A stretch of DNA of 11,848 nt. Source: an uncultured Clostridia bacterium. Lineage in GTDB: Bacteria; Bacillota; Clostridia; Oscillospirales; Ruminococcaceae. The DNA is taken from positions 1 to 11,848 of the forward strand of contig CAMNVW010000025.1 in assembly GCA_946563605.1 (NCBI GenBank). The letters run 5' to 3'. A program made the position numbers and the translations under genes. Shown here piece by piece: positions 1 through 6,496 of the stretch. The notes beneath the pieces were generated by a model. It did no database searches and was not told where the DNA came from. It was given only the letters and a program-made list of their open reading frames with translations. Within the stretch, counting starts at the first letter, position 1, and every line of letters begins with the position of its first letter.

Positions 1-392
1 TCCAACAACAGGTGCAGCATATAGGTGCCGTATTTGATGGCGACCTGCGGTTCAAAGATCTGGTCATAGCTTTCTGAACTGCCGTCGCCCATCCGGTACT
101 GTACCCATTCAAAAGCGTCCTTTGTCATCTGCATCACGCCGCGGGCATCCGCTGTGGAAACAGCGTTCGGCTCAAAGTTGCTTTCGATGCGCGCCACCGC
201 ATACACAAGATTTTTGTCCACCTTATATTCCCTGCTGTATTTTTCGATATACTGCCGGTATTCTCTGGGGTACATTTGTCTGTAAACCCCTTGTGTTGCC
301 GGCTCAAGTGCCATAAAGCCTGCCGCGATGATGACAACAATCAAAATCAGCCATGATACCTTTGTTTTAACGCTTGTCTTTTTCTTTGCCAC
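1..392 (-). CDS. Lytic transglycosylase (SLT domain), 3' end beyond window
   Basis: This is the N-terminal 130 residues of a membrane-anchored soluble-lytic-transglycosylase-like protein; it runs off the left edge. The start is GTG at 390-392, preceded by a GGAGG at 399-403 with 6 bases of spacing. An ATG-only search misses it. A short basic N-terminus (KKKTSVKTK) leads into one hydrophobic segment at about residues 13-29, so the enzyme domain should face the outside. The SLT core follows: YAVARIESNF holds the likely catalytic Glu70, and ADARGVMQM (81-89) matches the family's second motif (usually G-L-M-Q). Members cleave peptidoglycan glycan strands to 1,6-anhydro-muramyl products. The gene starts 16 bases after the coaE stop, so it is probably the last visible member of the prfA-sua5-coaE operon. 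The family call is firm; the in vivo role (wall turnover, sporulation or other) cannot be told from sequence. Confidence 0.88.
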   Translation of the reverse strand, partial: MAKKKTSVKTKVSWLILIVVIIAAGFMALEPATQGVYRQMYPREYRQYIEKYSREYKVDKNLVYAVARIESNFEPNAVSTADARGVMQMTKDAFEWVQYRMGDGSSESYDQIFEPQVAIKYGTYMLHLLL

Positions 393-408
393 CGGCTTCC
401 TCCGTTTC

Positions 409-1032
409 TTACAGAGTGTCTGTCTGCTCCTGCATTGCTTCCAGTCTGGAAAGCAGCGCAGAGGTCTGGTTTTTGAGTTCATCGACGCTGCCGTTGTTTT
501 CCAGCACCTTCCAGGAGCGGCTTTTGTAATATTCCTCGTCATGCTGCGCCGAAATGCGCTGCATGGCTTCCTCCTGCGTCAAATTGTCGCGGCGGACAAT
601 GCGCTGCATACGCAATGCCGGATCTGCTGTCACCGAAACTACATAATCACAATCTTTGTCCGCACCGCTTTCAAATAAAGTCGGCGCATCCAAAACAATG
701 ATGGGCTTCCCCTTTTGACGCAGTTGTTTTATTTCATCCTGAATCCGTTCGATAATATACGGAAACATCAGTGTATTGAGTTTTTTCAGTTTTTCCTTTT
801 CCGTAAAGACCGTTTTCGCCATCTTTTTTCGATTGAGCGTTCCGTCCATGTTGATATACTCGCAGCCAAATTCCAGCGCAATGTCCGCAATACAGGCGCT
901 GCCTGTTTCCACAACATCCCTTGCCGTTTTGTCCGCGTCGATCACAGCGATGCCGTTCTCCCGAAGATAAGCCGAAACGGTCGATTTGCCTGCGCCGGTT
1001 TGACCGGTCAGACCAATAACCATACTTTTCAT
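409..1032 (-). CDS. coaE: Dephospho-CoA kinase
   Basis: CoaE phosphorylates the 3'-hydroxyl of the ribose in dephospho-CoA, the last step of coenzyme A synthesis, in the cytoplasm. From the chosen start the product is 207 residues, normal for the family. The P-loop GQTGAGKS lies at residues 10-17. The DAD motif at 32-34 and the APTLFESG segment match the substrate-binding parts of CoaE, and a QRIVRRD segment in the lid region is also typical. The open frame extends upstream to 1131, but that would overlap sua5 and add a basic, non-conserved stretch. ATG at 1030-1032 (MKSMVIGLTG) or at 1021-1023 (MVIGLTG) fits family N-termini. A GGAGG lies 18 bases upstream of the first, which is longer than usual, so the exact start is uncertain by three codons. 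It lies 52 bases after sua5. Confidence 0.95.
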   Translation of the reverse strand: MKSMVIGLTGQTGAGKSTVSAYLRENGIAVIDADKTARDVVETGSACIADIALEFGCEYINMDGTLNRKKMAKTVFTEKEKLKKLNTLMFPYIIERIQDEIKQLRQKGKPIIVLDAPTLFESGADKDCDYVVSVTADPALRMQRIVRRDNLTQEEAMQRISAQHDEEYYKSRSWKVLENNGSVDELKNQTSALLSRLEAMQEQTDTL

Positions 1033-1084
1033 TCCGATTGTTTTGCCTTTCCTCCGAAGTATTTCTGGATCTGTCGATTTTTTC

Positions 1085-2149
1085 CTATTCTTCCTCATCC
1101 TGCGGTGCAAACTCATGGTATGCCGCCGCACGGATCAATCTGTTGTACACCGCAAGTCCTACGCCTTCCTTGGACGGACAGCGCGCATACACCTGCTTTG
1201 CCCCACGCTCATCCAGTTCACGCAGCGCCGCAAACAATTTTTTCGCCTGATCCGCCTCATCCTTGCCCAAGCTTACATAAGGCACCTTCAGCCCGTCTAT
1301 ATCCTCTGCAAAGCACAGTGCAAACAGCCCTTCTTTCGCATGGCTGTTCACATATTCCACAAACTCTTCGCTGTCCGCGTCCAAAATGGTGATCTGTGCT
1401 TTGGGCGCGTAATGCTTATATTTCATCCCCGGCGAATCTGCACGGATACCGTTCGCCAGCTTTTGGGTGACCGCTTCGTGGATCACCAGCTCCGGCAGTA
1501 CCTCGCGCAGCATCTGCGGCGTGATTGCACCCGGACGCAGCAAAATCGGCTTTTCCCCTGCCAGAGAAATGACCGTCGATTCCAAACCGACGCTGCATTC
1601 TCCCGCGTCCACGATCGCATCCACCTTACCCCACAGGTCGTGGATACAATGCTGTGCAGTCGTCGGACTCGGTGAACCGGAAAGATTTGCCGACGGCGCC
1701 GCTACCGGCACCCTTGCCCAGTGGATGATCGCTCTTGCCGCCGGATGCGCCGGAATACGGATCGCCACCGTGTCCAATCCACCGGAGGTTTCCGGCGGAA
1801 TGACGTCCTTTTTCGGCAGGATAACCGTCAGCGGTCCCGGCGAAAAACGCCTGCACAGTTCGTAATAGACCGGCGGAATATTTTTCGCGTAAAGCTGTGC
1901 CTGAGAAGCGTCCTCCAGATGGATAATCAGCGGATTGTCCTGTGGTCTGCCCTTGGCAAGAAAAATATTCTTGACCGCCTGCGGATTTAAAGCGTTTGCA
2001 CCCAATCCGTACACTGTTTCGGTCGGAAGCGCCACCAGACCACCCTGCCGGATGATCTGACCTGCTGTGCGCAGCGCGTCGCTGTCCTTCTCTGCATCCG
2101 ACACGGTAAGCAGCCGTGTTTCCTTTTTCTTCAAAGTTTCGCTTTCCAT
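1085..2149 (-). CDS. L-threonylcarbamoyladenylate synthase (Sua5/YwlC type)
   Basis: The enzyme makes threonylcarbamoyl-AMP from Thr, bicarbonate and ATP for the universal t6A37 modification of ANN-decoding tRNAs. It works upstream of TsaD/TsaB/TsaE in the cytoplasm. At 354 residues it is the long Sua5 form. The YrdC domain covers about 20-210: LPTETVYGLGANAL (41-54), KGRPQDNPLIIHL (66-78), PGPLTVILPKK (105-114), APSANLSGSPSP (151-162) and GLESTVISL (188-196). The linker SPGMKYKHYAP (239-249) and a C-terminal Sua5 domain (about 255-354) follow. ATG at 2147-2149 is chosen because a GAGG sits 10 bases upstream. An earlier in-frame ATG at 2197 would run into prfA. It starts 28 bases after the prfA stop; a prfA-sua5 neighbourhood is common in Firmicutes. 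The gene could be named tsaC, sua5 or ywlC. Confidence 0.96.
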   Translation of the reverse strand: MESETLKKKETRLLTVSDAEKDSDALRTAGQIIRQGGLVALPTETVYGLGANALNPQAVKNIFLAKGRPQDNPLIIHLEDASQAQLYAKNIPPVYYELCRRFSPGPLTVILPKKDVIPPETSGGLDTVAIRIPAHPAARAIIHWARVPVAAPSANLSGSPSPTTAQHCIHDLWGKVDAIVDAGECSVGLESTVISLAGEKPILLRPGAITPQMLREVLPELVIHEAVTQKLANGIRADSPGMKYKHYAPKAQITILDADSEEFVEYVNSHAKEGLFALCFAEDIDGLKVPYVSLGKDEADQAKKLFAALRELDERGAKQVYARCPSKEGVGLAVYNRLIRAAAYHEFAPQDEEE

Positions 2150-2177
2150 TATACAAGCGCCTCTTTTCGACCGGAAG

Positions 2178-3269
2178 TTAGTTTTCACCGCCGGCAACTT
2201 CGGAACCTGCCTTCAGCTTTTCTGCCTGGTCAAAGGTGTTGAGCGCGTCAAACAGCTCGGTCAGATCGCCATTGAGAACCTGTTCCAGCTTATACAGCGT
2301 CAGTCCGATTCTGTGGTCGGTGATTCTGCCCTGTGGATAATTGTAGGTGCGGATACGCTCTGCACGGTCGCCTGCGCCGACCTGAAGTTTTCTTTCGGAG
2401 GCAATTTTTTCATTCTGTTCTCTCTGCATCTTTTCATAGATACGGGAGCGCAGGATCTTCATTGCTTTGTCTTTGTTCTTGTGCTGGCTTCTTTCATCCT
2501 GACATTCTACGATGGTTCCTGTCGGAATATGGGTGATTCGGATTGCCGATTCTGTCTTGTTAACGTGCTGACCGCCTGCACCGCCGGAACGATAGGTATC
2601 GATCTGCAGATCCTTCGGATTGATTTCAACCTCAACATCATCTACTTCCGGCAGAACGGCAACTGTTACCGTAGAGGTGTGGATTCTGCCCTGTGTTTCT
2701 GTTTCTGGAACACGCTGTACACGATGTACGCCCGATTCAAACTTAAATTTGGAGTATGCGCCCTCTCCATTGATGGAAAAGCTAATTTCCTTGTATCCGC
2801 CCAGCTCTGTCGGGTTTGCGTTGAGCACCTCGATCTTCCAGCCCTGTGTTTCTGCATACATCGAATACATTCTGAACAGGCTGTTTGCAAACAGCGCTGC
2901 TTCGTCGCCGCCTGCGCCGCCGCGGATCTCCACGATAACGTTCTTGTCATCATTCGGGTCTTTCGGGATCAGCAGGATCTTCAATTCTTCCGAAATAACT
3001 TCGATGTCCTGCTTGCTGGTTTCATACTGTTCTTCGGTCAGCTCTCTGAAATCCTTGTCCAAGCCGCCCTCGTCCAGCATTGCTTTTGCTTCATCCATAT
3101 CGTTTTTCGCTCTGATGTACTCACGATATTTCTCTACGATAGGCGTTAAATTTTTATATTCCTTCATCAAATCTGCATACTGCTTTGGATCGCTGACAAC
3201 ATTTGGATCCATCAATTTATCGTTGATGGCCTGATAGCGCTCCTCCGCCGAACTCAACTGTTCAAACAT
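2178..3269 (-). CDS. prfA: Peptide chain release factor 1
   Basis: RF1 recognises UAA and UAG in the ribosomal A site and triggers hydrolysis of the peptidyl-tRNA. The 363-residue length is normal. The stop-codon-reading tripeptide is the PxT type of RF1 (PET at 188-190, within HRVQRVPETETQGRIHTS), not the SPF of RF2. The catalytic GGQ is at 232-234 in a conserved context (GGAGGQHVNKTESA). The KNVIVEIRGGAGGDEAALF block is also family-typical. ATG at 3267-3269 has an AAGGAG 8 bases upstream. It lies 56 bases after the DUF951 gene and before sua5. In many Firmicutes prmC, which methylates the GGQ glutamine, sits directly upstream of prfA; here it is absent from the neighbourhood. Confidence 0.98.
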   Translation of the reverse strand: MFEQLSSAEERYQAINDKLMDPNVVSDPKQYADLMKEYKNLTPIVEKYREYIRAKNDMDEAKAMLDEGGLDKDFRELTEEQYETSKQDIEVISEELKILLIPKDPNDDKNVIVEIRGGAGGDEAALFANSLFRMYSMYAETQGWKIEVLNANPTELGGYKEISFSINGEGAYSKFKFESGVHRVQRVPETETQGRIHTSTVTVAVLPEVDDVEVEINPKDLQIDTYRSGGAGGQHVNKTESAIRITHIPTGTIVECQDERSQHKNKDKAMKILRSRIYEKMQREQNEKIASERKLQVGAGDRAERIRTYNYPQGRITDHRIGLTLYKLEQVLNGDLTELFDALNTFDQAEKLKAGSEVAGGEN

Positions 3270-3325
3270 AGTTCATTCTCCTTCAATTTATCATTTATCG
3301 ATTGACTGTATTTTTGTGTTTCCTG

Positions 3326-3505
3326 TTACGGACGCTGGATCTGCTTAATATTTTTTTCCGCCTTGGAACGGACAACCATAATCTCATGTCCGCAGCCGGT
3401 GCATCTGAGTTTAAAATCCATGCCGCTTCTCAAGACCAGAAATTTATTTTCCCCACAGGGATGCTTTTTTTTCATAACCAGAATATCTCCTACGCGCACA
3501 TCCAT
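3326..3505 (-). CDS. DUF951 family small zinc-ribbon-like protein
   Basis: A 59-residue protein starting MDVRVGDILVMKKKHPCG and ending KNIKQIQRP. It is short enough to be missed by length-filtered ORF searches. The N-terminal VGDI..MKKKHPCG, the central RSGMDFKLRCTGCGHEIMV (27-45) and the basic C-terminal RSKAEKNIK are the hallmarks of DUF951 as I know it. Cys17, Cys35 and Cys38, with His15 or His40, could form a zinc site. An SH3-like beta fold and nucleic-acid binding have been considered for such proteins, but I know of no established function. A GGGAG at 3516-3520 lies 10 bases before the ATG. It is the first gene of the putative prfA operon, about 80 bases from the predicted transcription start. 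In other Clostridia I recall it near ychF or mscS, so this setting is a possible departure. Confidence 0.88.
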   Translation of the reverse strand: MDVRVGDILVMKKKHPCGENKFLVLRSGMDFKLRCTGCGHEIMVVRSKAEKNIKQIQRP

Positions 3506-3591
3506 CTTTCATGGTCTCCCTTCCATGGCATATCCCCATCTGACAAGTCAAAACAGCGGCAAGCTTCTTCACCGTCCTGCATATAAGCTCT

Positions 3592-3621
3592 ATTATAACA
3601 AACAAGCCTGCCCTTGTGCAA
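3592..3621 (-). promoter_or_regulatory. Sigma-A-like promoter for DUF951-prfA-sua5-coaE operon
   Basis: On the minus strand there is a perfect TATAAT (3592-3597). An approximate -35 TTGCAC (3616-3621, 3 of 6 consensus) lies 18 bases upstream; shifting to TGCACA gives 17 bases and 4 of 6. Transcription would start near 3585, giving a leader of about 80 bases before the DUF951 ATG. The perfect -10 and the position ahead of a co-oriented gene run are the support; the -35 is weak. Confidence 0.6.
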
Positions 3622-3696
3622 GATTTTTCCATGCTTTTCTTTCTTATATCCTTCAGAAATATTCCCCATTTTATTGGCATATAGATGTTAACAGCT

Positions 3697-3725
3697 TTGA
3701 TTCAGTCAGATTTTTTGAATAGACT
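3697..3725 (+). promoter_or_regulatory. Candidate promoter for the S1-domain gene
   Basis: TTGATT (3697-3702) and TAGACT (3720-3725) are separated by 17 bases; each matches 4 of 6 consensus bases. Transcription would begin around 3732. That would cut the leader hairpin at 3726-3760, so either this promoter or the hairpin as an RNA structure is doubtful. No better plus-strand promoter was seen between the two divergent genes. Confidence 0.25.
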
Positions 3726-3760
3726 GTCCCCAAAGCCTGTTTAAAGGGCTGTGCGGGGAC
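3726..3760 (+). other. Inverted repeat just upstream of the S1-gene ribosome binding site
   Basis: GTCCCC (3726-3731) pairs with GGGGAC (3755-3760), and inside it AGCC (3734-3737) pairs with GGCT (3747-3750), with a small internal loop and a 9-base apical loop. It ends two bases before the AAGGAGGG Shine-Dalgarno (3763-3770). There is no T-tract on either strand, so it is not an intrinsic terminator. It could be an operator, a leader RNA hairpin or chance. Confidence 0.5.
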
Positions 3761-3778
3761 TGAAGGAGGGAATAAAAA

Positions 3779-4735
3779 ATGACAAATTACTGGCCGGAAG
3801 GCTGGCTGATGAATACAGCGCAAAACCGCAGCTTCTGCCAAAGCGCATCGGGACTTTGGGAGGCGCTGCACACCCAGACCATTTTGGAGGCACGAGCCTT
3901 TGTCTGCACCCCCGAGCATGACCTCATGGTTGACTTTGGTTTCTGCAAGGGGATCATCCCCCGATGTGAAGGAGCCATCGGGATTCAGGACGGCACGACG
4001 AGGGACATCGCACTGCTGTCAAGGGTGAATAAGCCCATCTGCTTTATCGTCCAGTCGATTCGGCAAAATGCCGACGGCAGCATCACGCCTGTTTTATCTC
4101 GTCGTCTGGCGCAGGAAAACTGCTGCCGCGAGTACATACAAACACTTGTCCGAGGGGATGTGATCCCTGCGCGTGTCACCCATCTGGAACCGTTTGGATG
4201 TTTTGTGGACATTGGCTGCGGCGTTGTATCGCTGATCCCCATCGACTGCATTTCTATCTCGCGTATTTCCCATCCGTCCGACCGCTTTCGGGTCGGTCAG
4301 GATATCCATGCCGTTGTCACCGGCGTAGAAGAAAATCTGCGCGTTTCACTCAGCCACAAGGAATTGCTTGGCACATGGGAAGAAAACGCCGCCTGCTTTA
4401 CCCCTGGGGAAACCGTCTCCGGCACCGTTCGTTCGGTGGAAAGCTACGGCATTTTTGTGGAGCTGACCCCCAATCTTGCAGGACTTGCCGAGCCAAAGGA
4501 AGGGGTGCGCGCCTCCCAGCAGGCAAGCGTCTATATCAAAAGCCTGATTCCCGAAAAAATGAAGATCAAGCTGATTGTGATTGACGCCTTTGACTCCCCT
4601 TCCCCCATCTCCGAGCCGCATTATTTTATTGATTCCGGTCACATCGACCACTGGATCTATTCTCCTGATGCATCCGCAAAGAAAATCGAAACCCTGTTTT
4701 CTCCATCCGAAATCCAAGAGGGCTCCGCTTTTTAA
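3779..4735 (+). CDS. S1 RNA-binding-domain protein (ribosomal protein S1-like)
   Basis: A 318-residue protein with two clear S1/OB-fold repeats and probably a degenerate one before them. Residues about 35-112 (AFVCTPEHDLMVDFG..) look like a divergent S1 domain. Residues about 123-197 (VRGDVIPARVTHLEPFGCFVDIGCGV.., ending ENLRVSLSHKELLGTW) are canonical. Residues about 206-270 (FTPGETVSGTVRSVESYGIFVELTP..) form another. The G-x-F/V-V-D/E-hydrophobic pattern is the RNA-binding signature. Likely roles are mRNA or ribosome binding, as for Firmicute S1-like proteins; a specific partner cannot be assigned. A strong AAGGAGGG sits 8 bases before the ATG. The gene is the only plus-strand gene here, divergent from the prfA operon, and ends inside its own terminator. 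It is shorter than the classic four- to six-repeat S1. Confidence 0.87.
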   Translation: MTNYWPEGWLMNTAQNRSFCQSASGLWEALHTQTILEARAFVCTPEHDLMVDFGFCKGIIPRCEGAIGIQDGTTRDIALLSRVNKPICFIVQSIRQNADGSITPVLSRRLAQENCCREYIQTLVRGDVIPARVTHLEPFGCFVDIGCGVVSLIPIDCISISRISHPSDRFRVGQDIHAVVTGVEENLRVSLSHKELLGTWEENAACFTPGETVSGTVRSVESYGIFVELTPNLAGLAEPKEGVRASQQASVYIKSLIPEKMKIKLIVIDAFDSPSPISEPHYFIDSGHIDHWIYSPDASAKKIETLFSPSEIQEGSAF

Positions 4736-4746
4736 GCGAAGCCCTC
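4718..4746 (+). terminator. Intrinsic terminator of the S1-domain gene
   Basis: GAGGGCT (4718-4724) pairs with AGCCCTC (4740-4746). After one C/A mismatch CGCTT (4726-4730) pairs with AAGCG (4734-4738), closing a TTT loop. A T-rich run (TTTCCATTTT) follows. The TAA stop of the gene (4733-4735) lies in the loop and 3' arm, so the last codons encode half of the stem. Confidence 0.88.
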
Positions 4747-4768
4747 TTTCCATTTTGAGGAGAAAAAA

Positions 4769-4845
4769 GGTGTCACAGGGGCGTTGCCCTCGTACCCCTA
4801 CAAGCTTTTTGAAAAAAGCTTGACCAAAAACTTTTGTTTTGCTCC
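4769..4845. repeat. Hairpin-rich intergenic element, possibly a dispersed repeat
   Basis: A short stem GGGC/GCCC around GTT (4779-4789) is followed by a near-perfect palindrome: CAAGCTTTTT (4801-4810) and AAAAAGCTTG (4813-4822) with a GA loop. Then comes a CCAAAAACTTTT stretch. The order (GC-rich hairpin, short C-run, AAGCTTTTT palindrome, CAAAAACTTTT) resembles intergenic elements I recall from Oscillospiraceae genomes. That resemblance is from memory and has not been compared here. The element lies between convergent genes and has no coding potential. The rest of 4747-4922 holds only the map-side hairpin. Confidence 0.5.
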
Positions 4846-4907
4846 CATGAGCGAGCGCCGTGTGCTGAAACTGTAACCTCGCAGAAAACCAAAGCGCGAA
4901 ACAGTCC

Positions 4908-4922
4908 GCGGGTTCAACCCGC
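4908..4922 (-). terminator. Short hairpin directly after map
   Basis: GCGGGT (4908-4913) and ACCCGC (4917-4922) form a 6-bp stem with a 3-base loop. It is adjacent to the map stop codon (4923-4925). On the minus strand it is followed by GGACTGTTTCG, so the T-tract is poor. It could be a weak terminator or a 3'-end stabilising hairpin. Confidence 0.4.
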
Positions 4923-5804
4923 TTAGTAGGTCAATACTTCGTGTCCGTCCTCGGTGACCGCAACGGTGATCTCCCACTGAGCGGAGAGCTTTCCGTCGCT
5001 GGTGACAACGATCCAGTCCTGACCGTCCTCATCCATGCGGACAGAATGTTTTCCCTCGTTCACCATCGGCTCAATGGTGAATACCATTCCCGGAGCCAGC
5101 ATCATATCGGTTCCTCTGCGTCCGACATAGCCAACCCATGGGTCCTCGTGAAATTCCAGACCGATGCCGTGTCCGCCGATTTCGCGAACGATGGTGTATC
5201 CATGCTTGTGGGCATGGTCAGAGATTGCCTGCGCAATATCGCCCAGGAATCCCCATGGTTTTACCTCGGCAAGTCCCAGCTCTACACATTCCTTTGCGAC
5301 CTTCACCAGATTTGCCGCATTTTCAAAAACTTCGCCGATGCAGAACATTCTGGACGAATCGGAGAAGTAGCCGTTGTAGATGGTGGAAACATCGACGTTG
5401 ATAATGTCGCCGTCCTTGAGGACAACCTTCTCAGACGGAATACCATGGCAGACCTGATCGTTTACCGAGGTGCAGACACTTTTCGGGAATCCCTCATAGT
5501 TGAGTGGTGCCGGAATACCGCCCAGACGGGTCGTTTCGTCATAAACGATCTTGTCGATTTCCTCGGTCGTCATGCCGGCATGGATTTTCTGTGCCACCAG
5601 ATCGAGCACTGCGATGTTGATCTTGCTGCTCTGTCTAATTCCTTCAATCTGTTCCGGTGTTTTAATCATAGCGCGGGTCGGTACGGTATGCCCTTCTCGG
5701 CGGAAGTGGTCGAGTTTTTCGTCAAATTCCATGTGACAATGTTTATATTTTTTCTGACTGCCGCACCAGCAAGGATCATTGCGGCCCAGTTTTTTCTCAG
5801 ACAT
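4923..5804 (-). CDS. map: Methionine aminopeptidase type I with N-terminal SEC-C zinc motif
   Basis: It removes the initiator Met from nascent proteins with small second residues; it is cytoplasmic and usually essential. The product is 293 residues. Residues 1-25 carry a SEC-C motif (C12-x-C14-x8-C23-H24), a zinc-binding appendage found in some bacterial MetAPs and in SecA. The catalytic domain runs from about 45 to the end. The expected metal ligands are Asp138 (IINVD), Asp149 (FSDSS), His212 (GGHGIG), Glu245 (TIEPM) and Glu277 (SAQWE). His120 in CHGIP and His219 in EFHEDPWV are the usual substrate-contact histidines. ATG at 5802-5804 has an AGGAGG 8 bases upstream. Its first 8 bases overlap the end of the preceding acetyltransferase gene, which suggests translational coupling. 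Confidence 0.97.
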   Translation of the reverse strand: MSEKKLGRNDPCWCGSQKKYKHCHMEFDEKLDHFRREGHTVPTRAMIKTPEQIEGIRQSSKINIAVLDLVAQKIHAGMTTEEIDKIVYDETTRLGGIPAPLNYEGFPKSVCTSVNDQVCHGIPSEKVVLKDGDIINVDVSTIYNGYFSDSSRMFCIGEVFENAANLVKVAKECVELGLAEVKPWGFLGDIAQAISDHAHKHGYTIVREIGGHGIGLEFHEDPWVGYVGRRGTDMMLAPGMVFTIEPMVNEGKHSVRMDEDGQDWIVVTSDGKLSAQWEITVAVTEDGHEVLTY

Positions 5805-6333
5805 TGTTGTTACCTCCTGTCAGATAATCTTCTTTTGTCAGCGAATAAATGCAGTCATCATGCACCACACCGTTTGGATCAGACACAGCATGGCGGATGC
5901 AGCCTTCCCTGACAAATCCCAGTTTTTCCGCAAGACACGCCGAAGCGATATTTTCCCGGTAACACCGGAGGGAGAGAAGATCTGTCCCCTTTGCAAACAA
6001 GGCTTCTGTCAGTGCCCTCAGTGCTTCGGTCATATATCCTTTTCCTGCTTCCCCTTCTGCCAGATAATACGAAAGCATCAGGGAATTTACCCGGTAGCGC
6101 AGCATATCCTTTCCAAAAAAGCATGCACCGATCACACGTCTATCGTCCTTTTTTTCCAGGATCAGCGTACTGTCCTTTTCCTCCATCAGTTCTTCCACAA
6201 GCTCCTCCTGACTTTTGGGAGCAGTCGGATTAAACCGAAGGACAAACTTACTGTTCCGAATCAGCAGCAAGGGTGTTGCATCCTCCGGCACAGGGCTTCG
6301 CAGGGTCAGTCGTGCAGTTTCTATCGGTTCCAT
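5797..6333 (-). CDS. GNAT family N-acetyltransferase (RimJ/RimL-like)
   Basis: A 178-residue Gcn5-related acetyltransferase. The N-terminal ETARLTLRSPVPEDA is the start typical of the RimJ/RimL group. The acetyl-CoA pyrophosphate-binding loop is at about 94-102 (GEAGKGYMT). The later ENIASACLAEKLGFVREG (127-144) is the conserved C-terminal motif in which N-x-A-S precedes the helix. Group members acetylate protein N-termini, amino acids, antibiotics or metabolites; the substrate cannot be told here. GAGG and AAGGA lie 4-9 bases before the ATG. The stop codon (TGA at 5797-5799) overlaps the map start, so the two form an operon driven from 6390-6419. The coupling to map makes a protein N-terminus an attractive but unproven substrate. 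Confidence 0.88.
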   Translation of the reverse strand: MEPIETARLTLRSPVPEDATPLLLIRNSKFVLRFNPTAPKSQEELVEELMEEKDSTLILEKKDDRRVIGACFFGKDMLRYRVNSLMLSYYLAEGEAGKGYMTEALRALTEALFAKGTDLLSLRCYRENIASACLAEKLGFVREGCIRHAVSDPNGVVHDDCIYSLTKEDYLTGGNNNV

Positions 6334-6389
6334 TGTATCCTTCCTCTCTGGGCAAAAAAAGATATACCAAATCTATCGGCTTTGTTTTT

Positions 6390-6419
6390 AGTATAACGCA
6401 GAAATACCACAAATTGCAA
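6390..6419 (-). promoter_or_regulatory. Sigma-A-like promoter for GNAT-map
   Basis: On the minus strand TTGCAA (6414-6419) and TATACT (6390-6395, 5 of 6 consensus) are 18 bases apart. Transcription should start near 6383, about 50 bases before the acetyltransferase ATG. The site lies between the cysS terminator and the gene, as expected for an independent unit. Confidence 0.65.
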
Positions 6420-6455
6420 GATTTGTTTGTAAACTGCGCCCAATTCTTTTGCCAC

Positions 6456-6491
6456 AAAAAAGGAACCGGTCACAAAACCGGTTCCTTTTTT
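6456..6491 (-). terminator. Intrinsic terminator of the hydrolase-cysS operon
   Basis: AAAAAAGGAACCGG (6456-6469) and CCGGTTCCTTTTTT (6478-6491) form a perfect 14-bp stem with an 8-base loop. It starts five bases after the cysS stop (6497-6499). Because of the A- and T-runs flanking a GC core it should work on both strands, although nothing on the plus strand needs it. Confidence 0.93.
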
Positions 6492-6496
6492 ACGTA

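Noticed and set aside
1033..1131. Longer coaE N-terminus
   Set aside because: It would overlap the sua5 stop and adds a basic stretch not seen in CoaE proteins.
2067..3149. Plus-strand ORF (360 codons) over prfA and sua5
   Set aside because: Antisense shadow of conserved genes; low-complexity Phe/Cys/Leu-rich product.
3444..3680. Minus-strand 78-codon ORF overlapping DUF951
   Set aside because: It is in another frame, covers the promoter, and resembles nothing; the DUF951 frame has strong family motifs.
4908..4922. GGTTCAACCC resembling a tRNA T-arm
   Set aside because: The loop is 3 bases, not 7, and there is no acceptor, D or anticodon arm around it.
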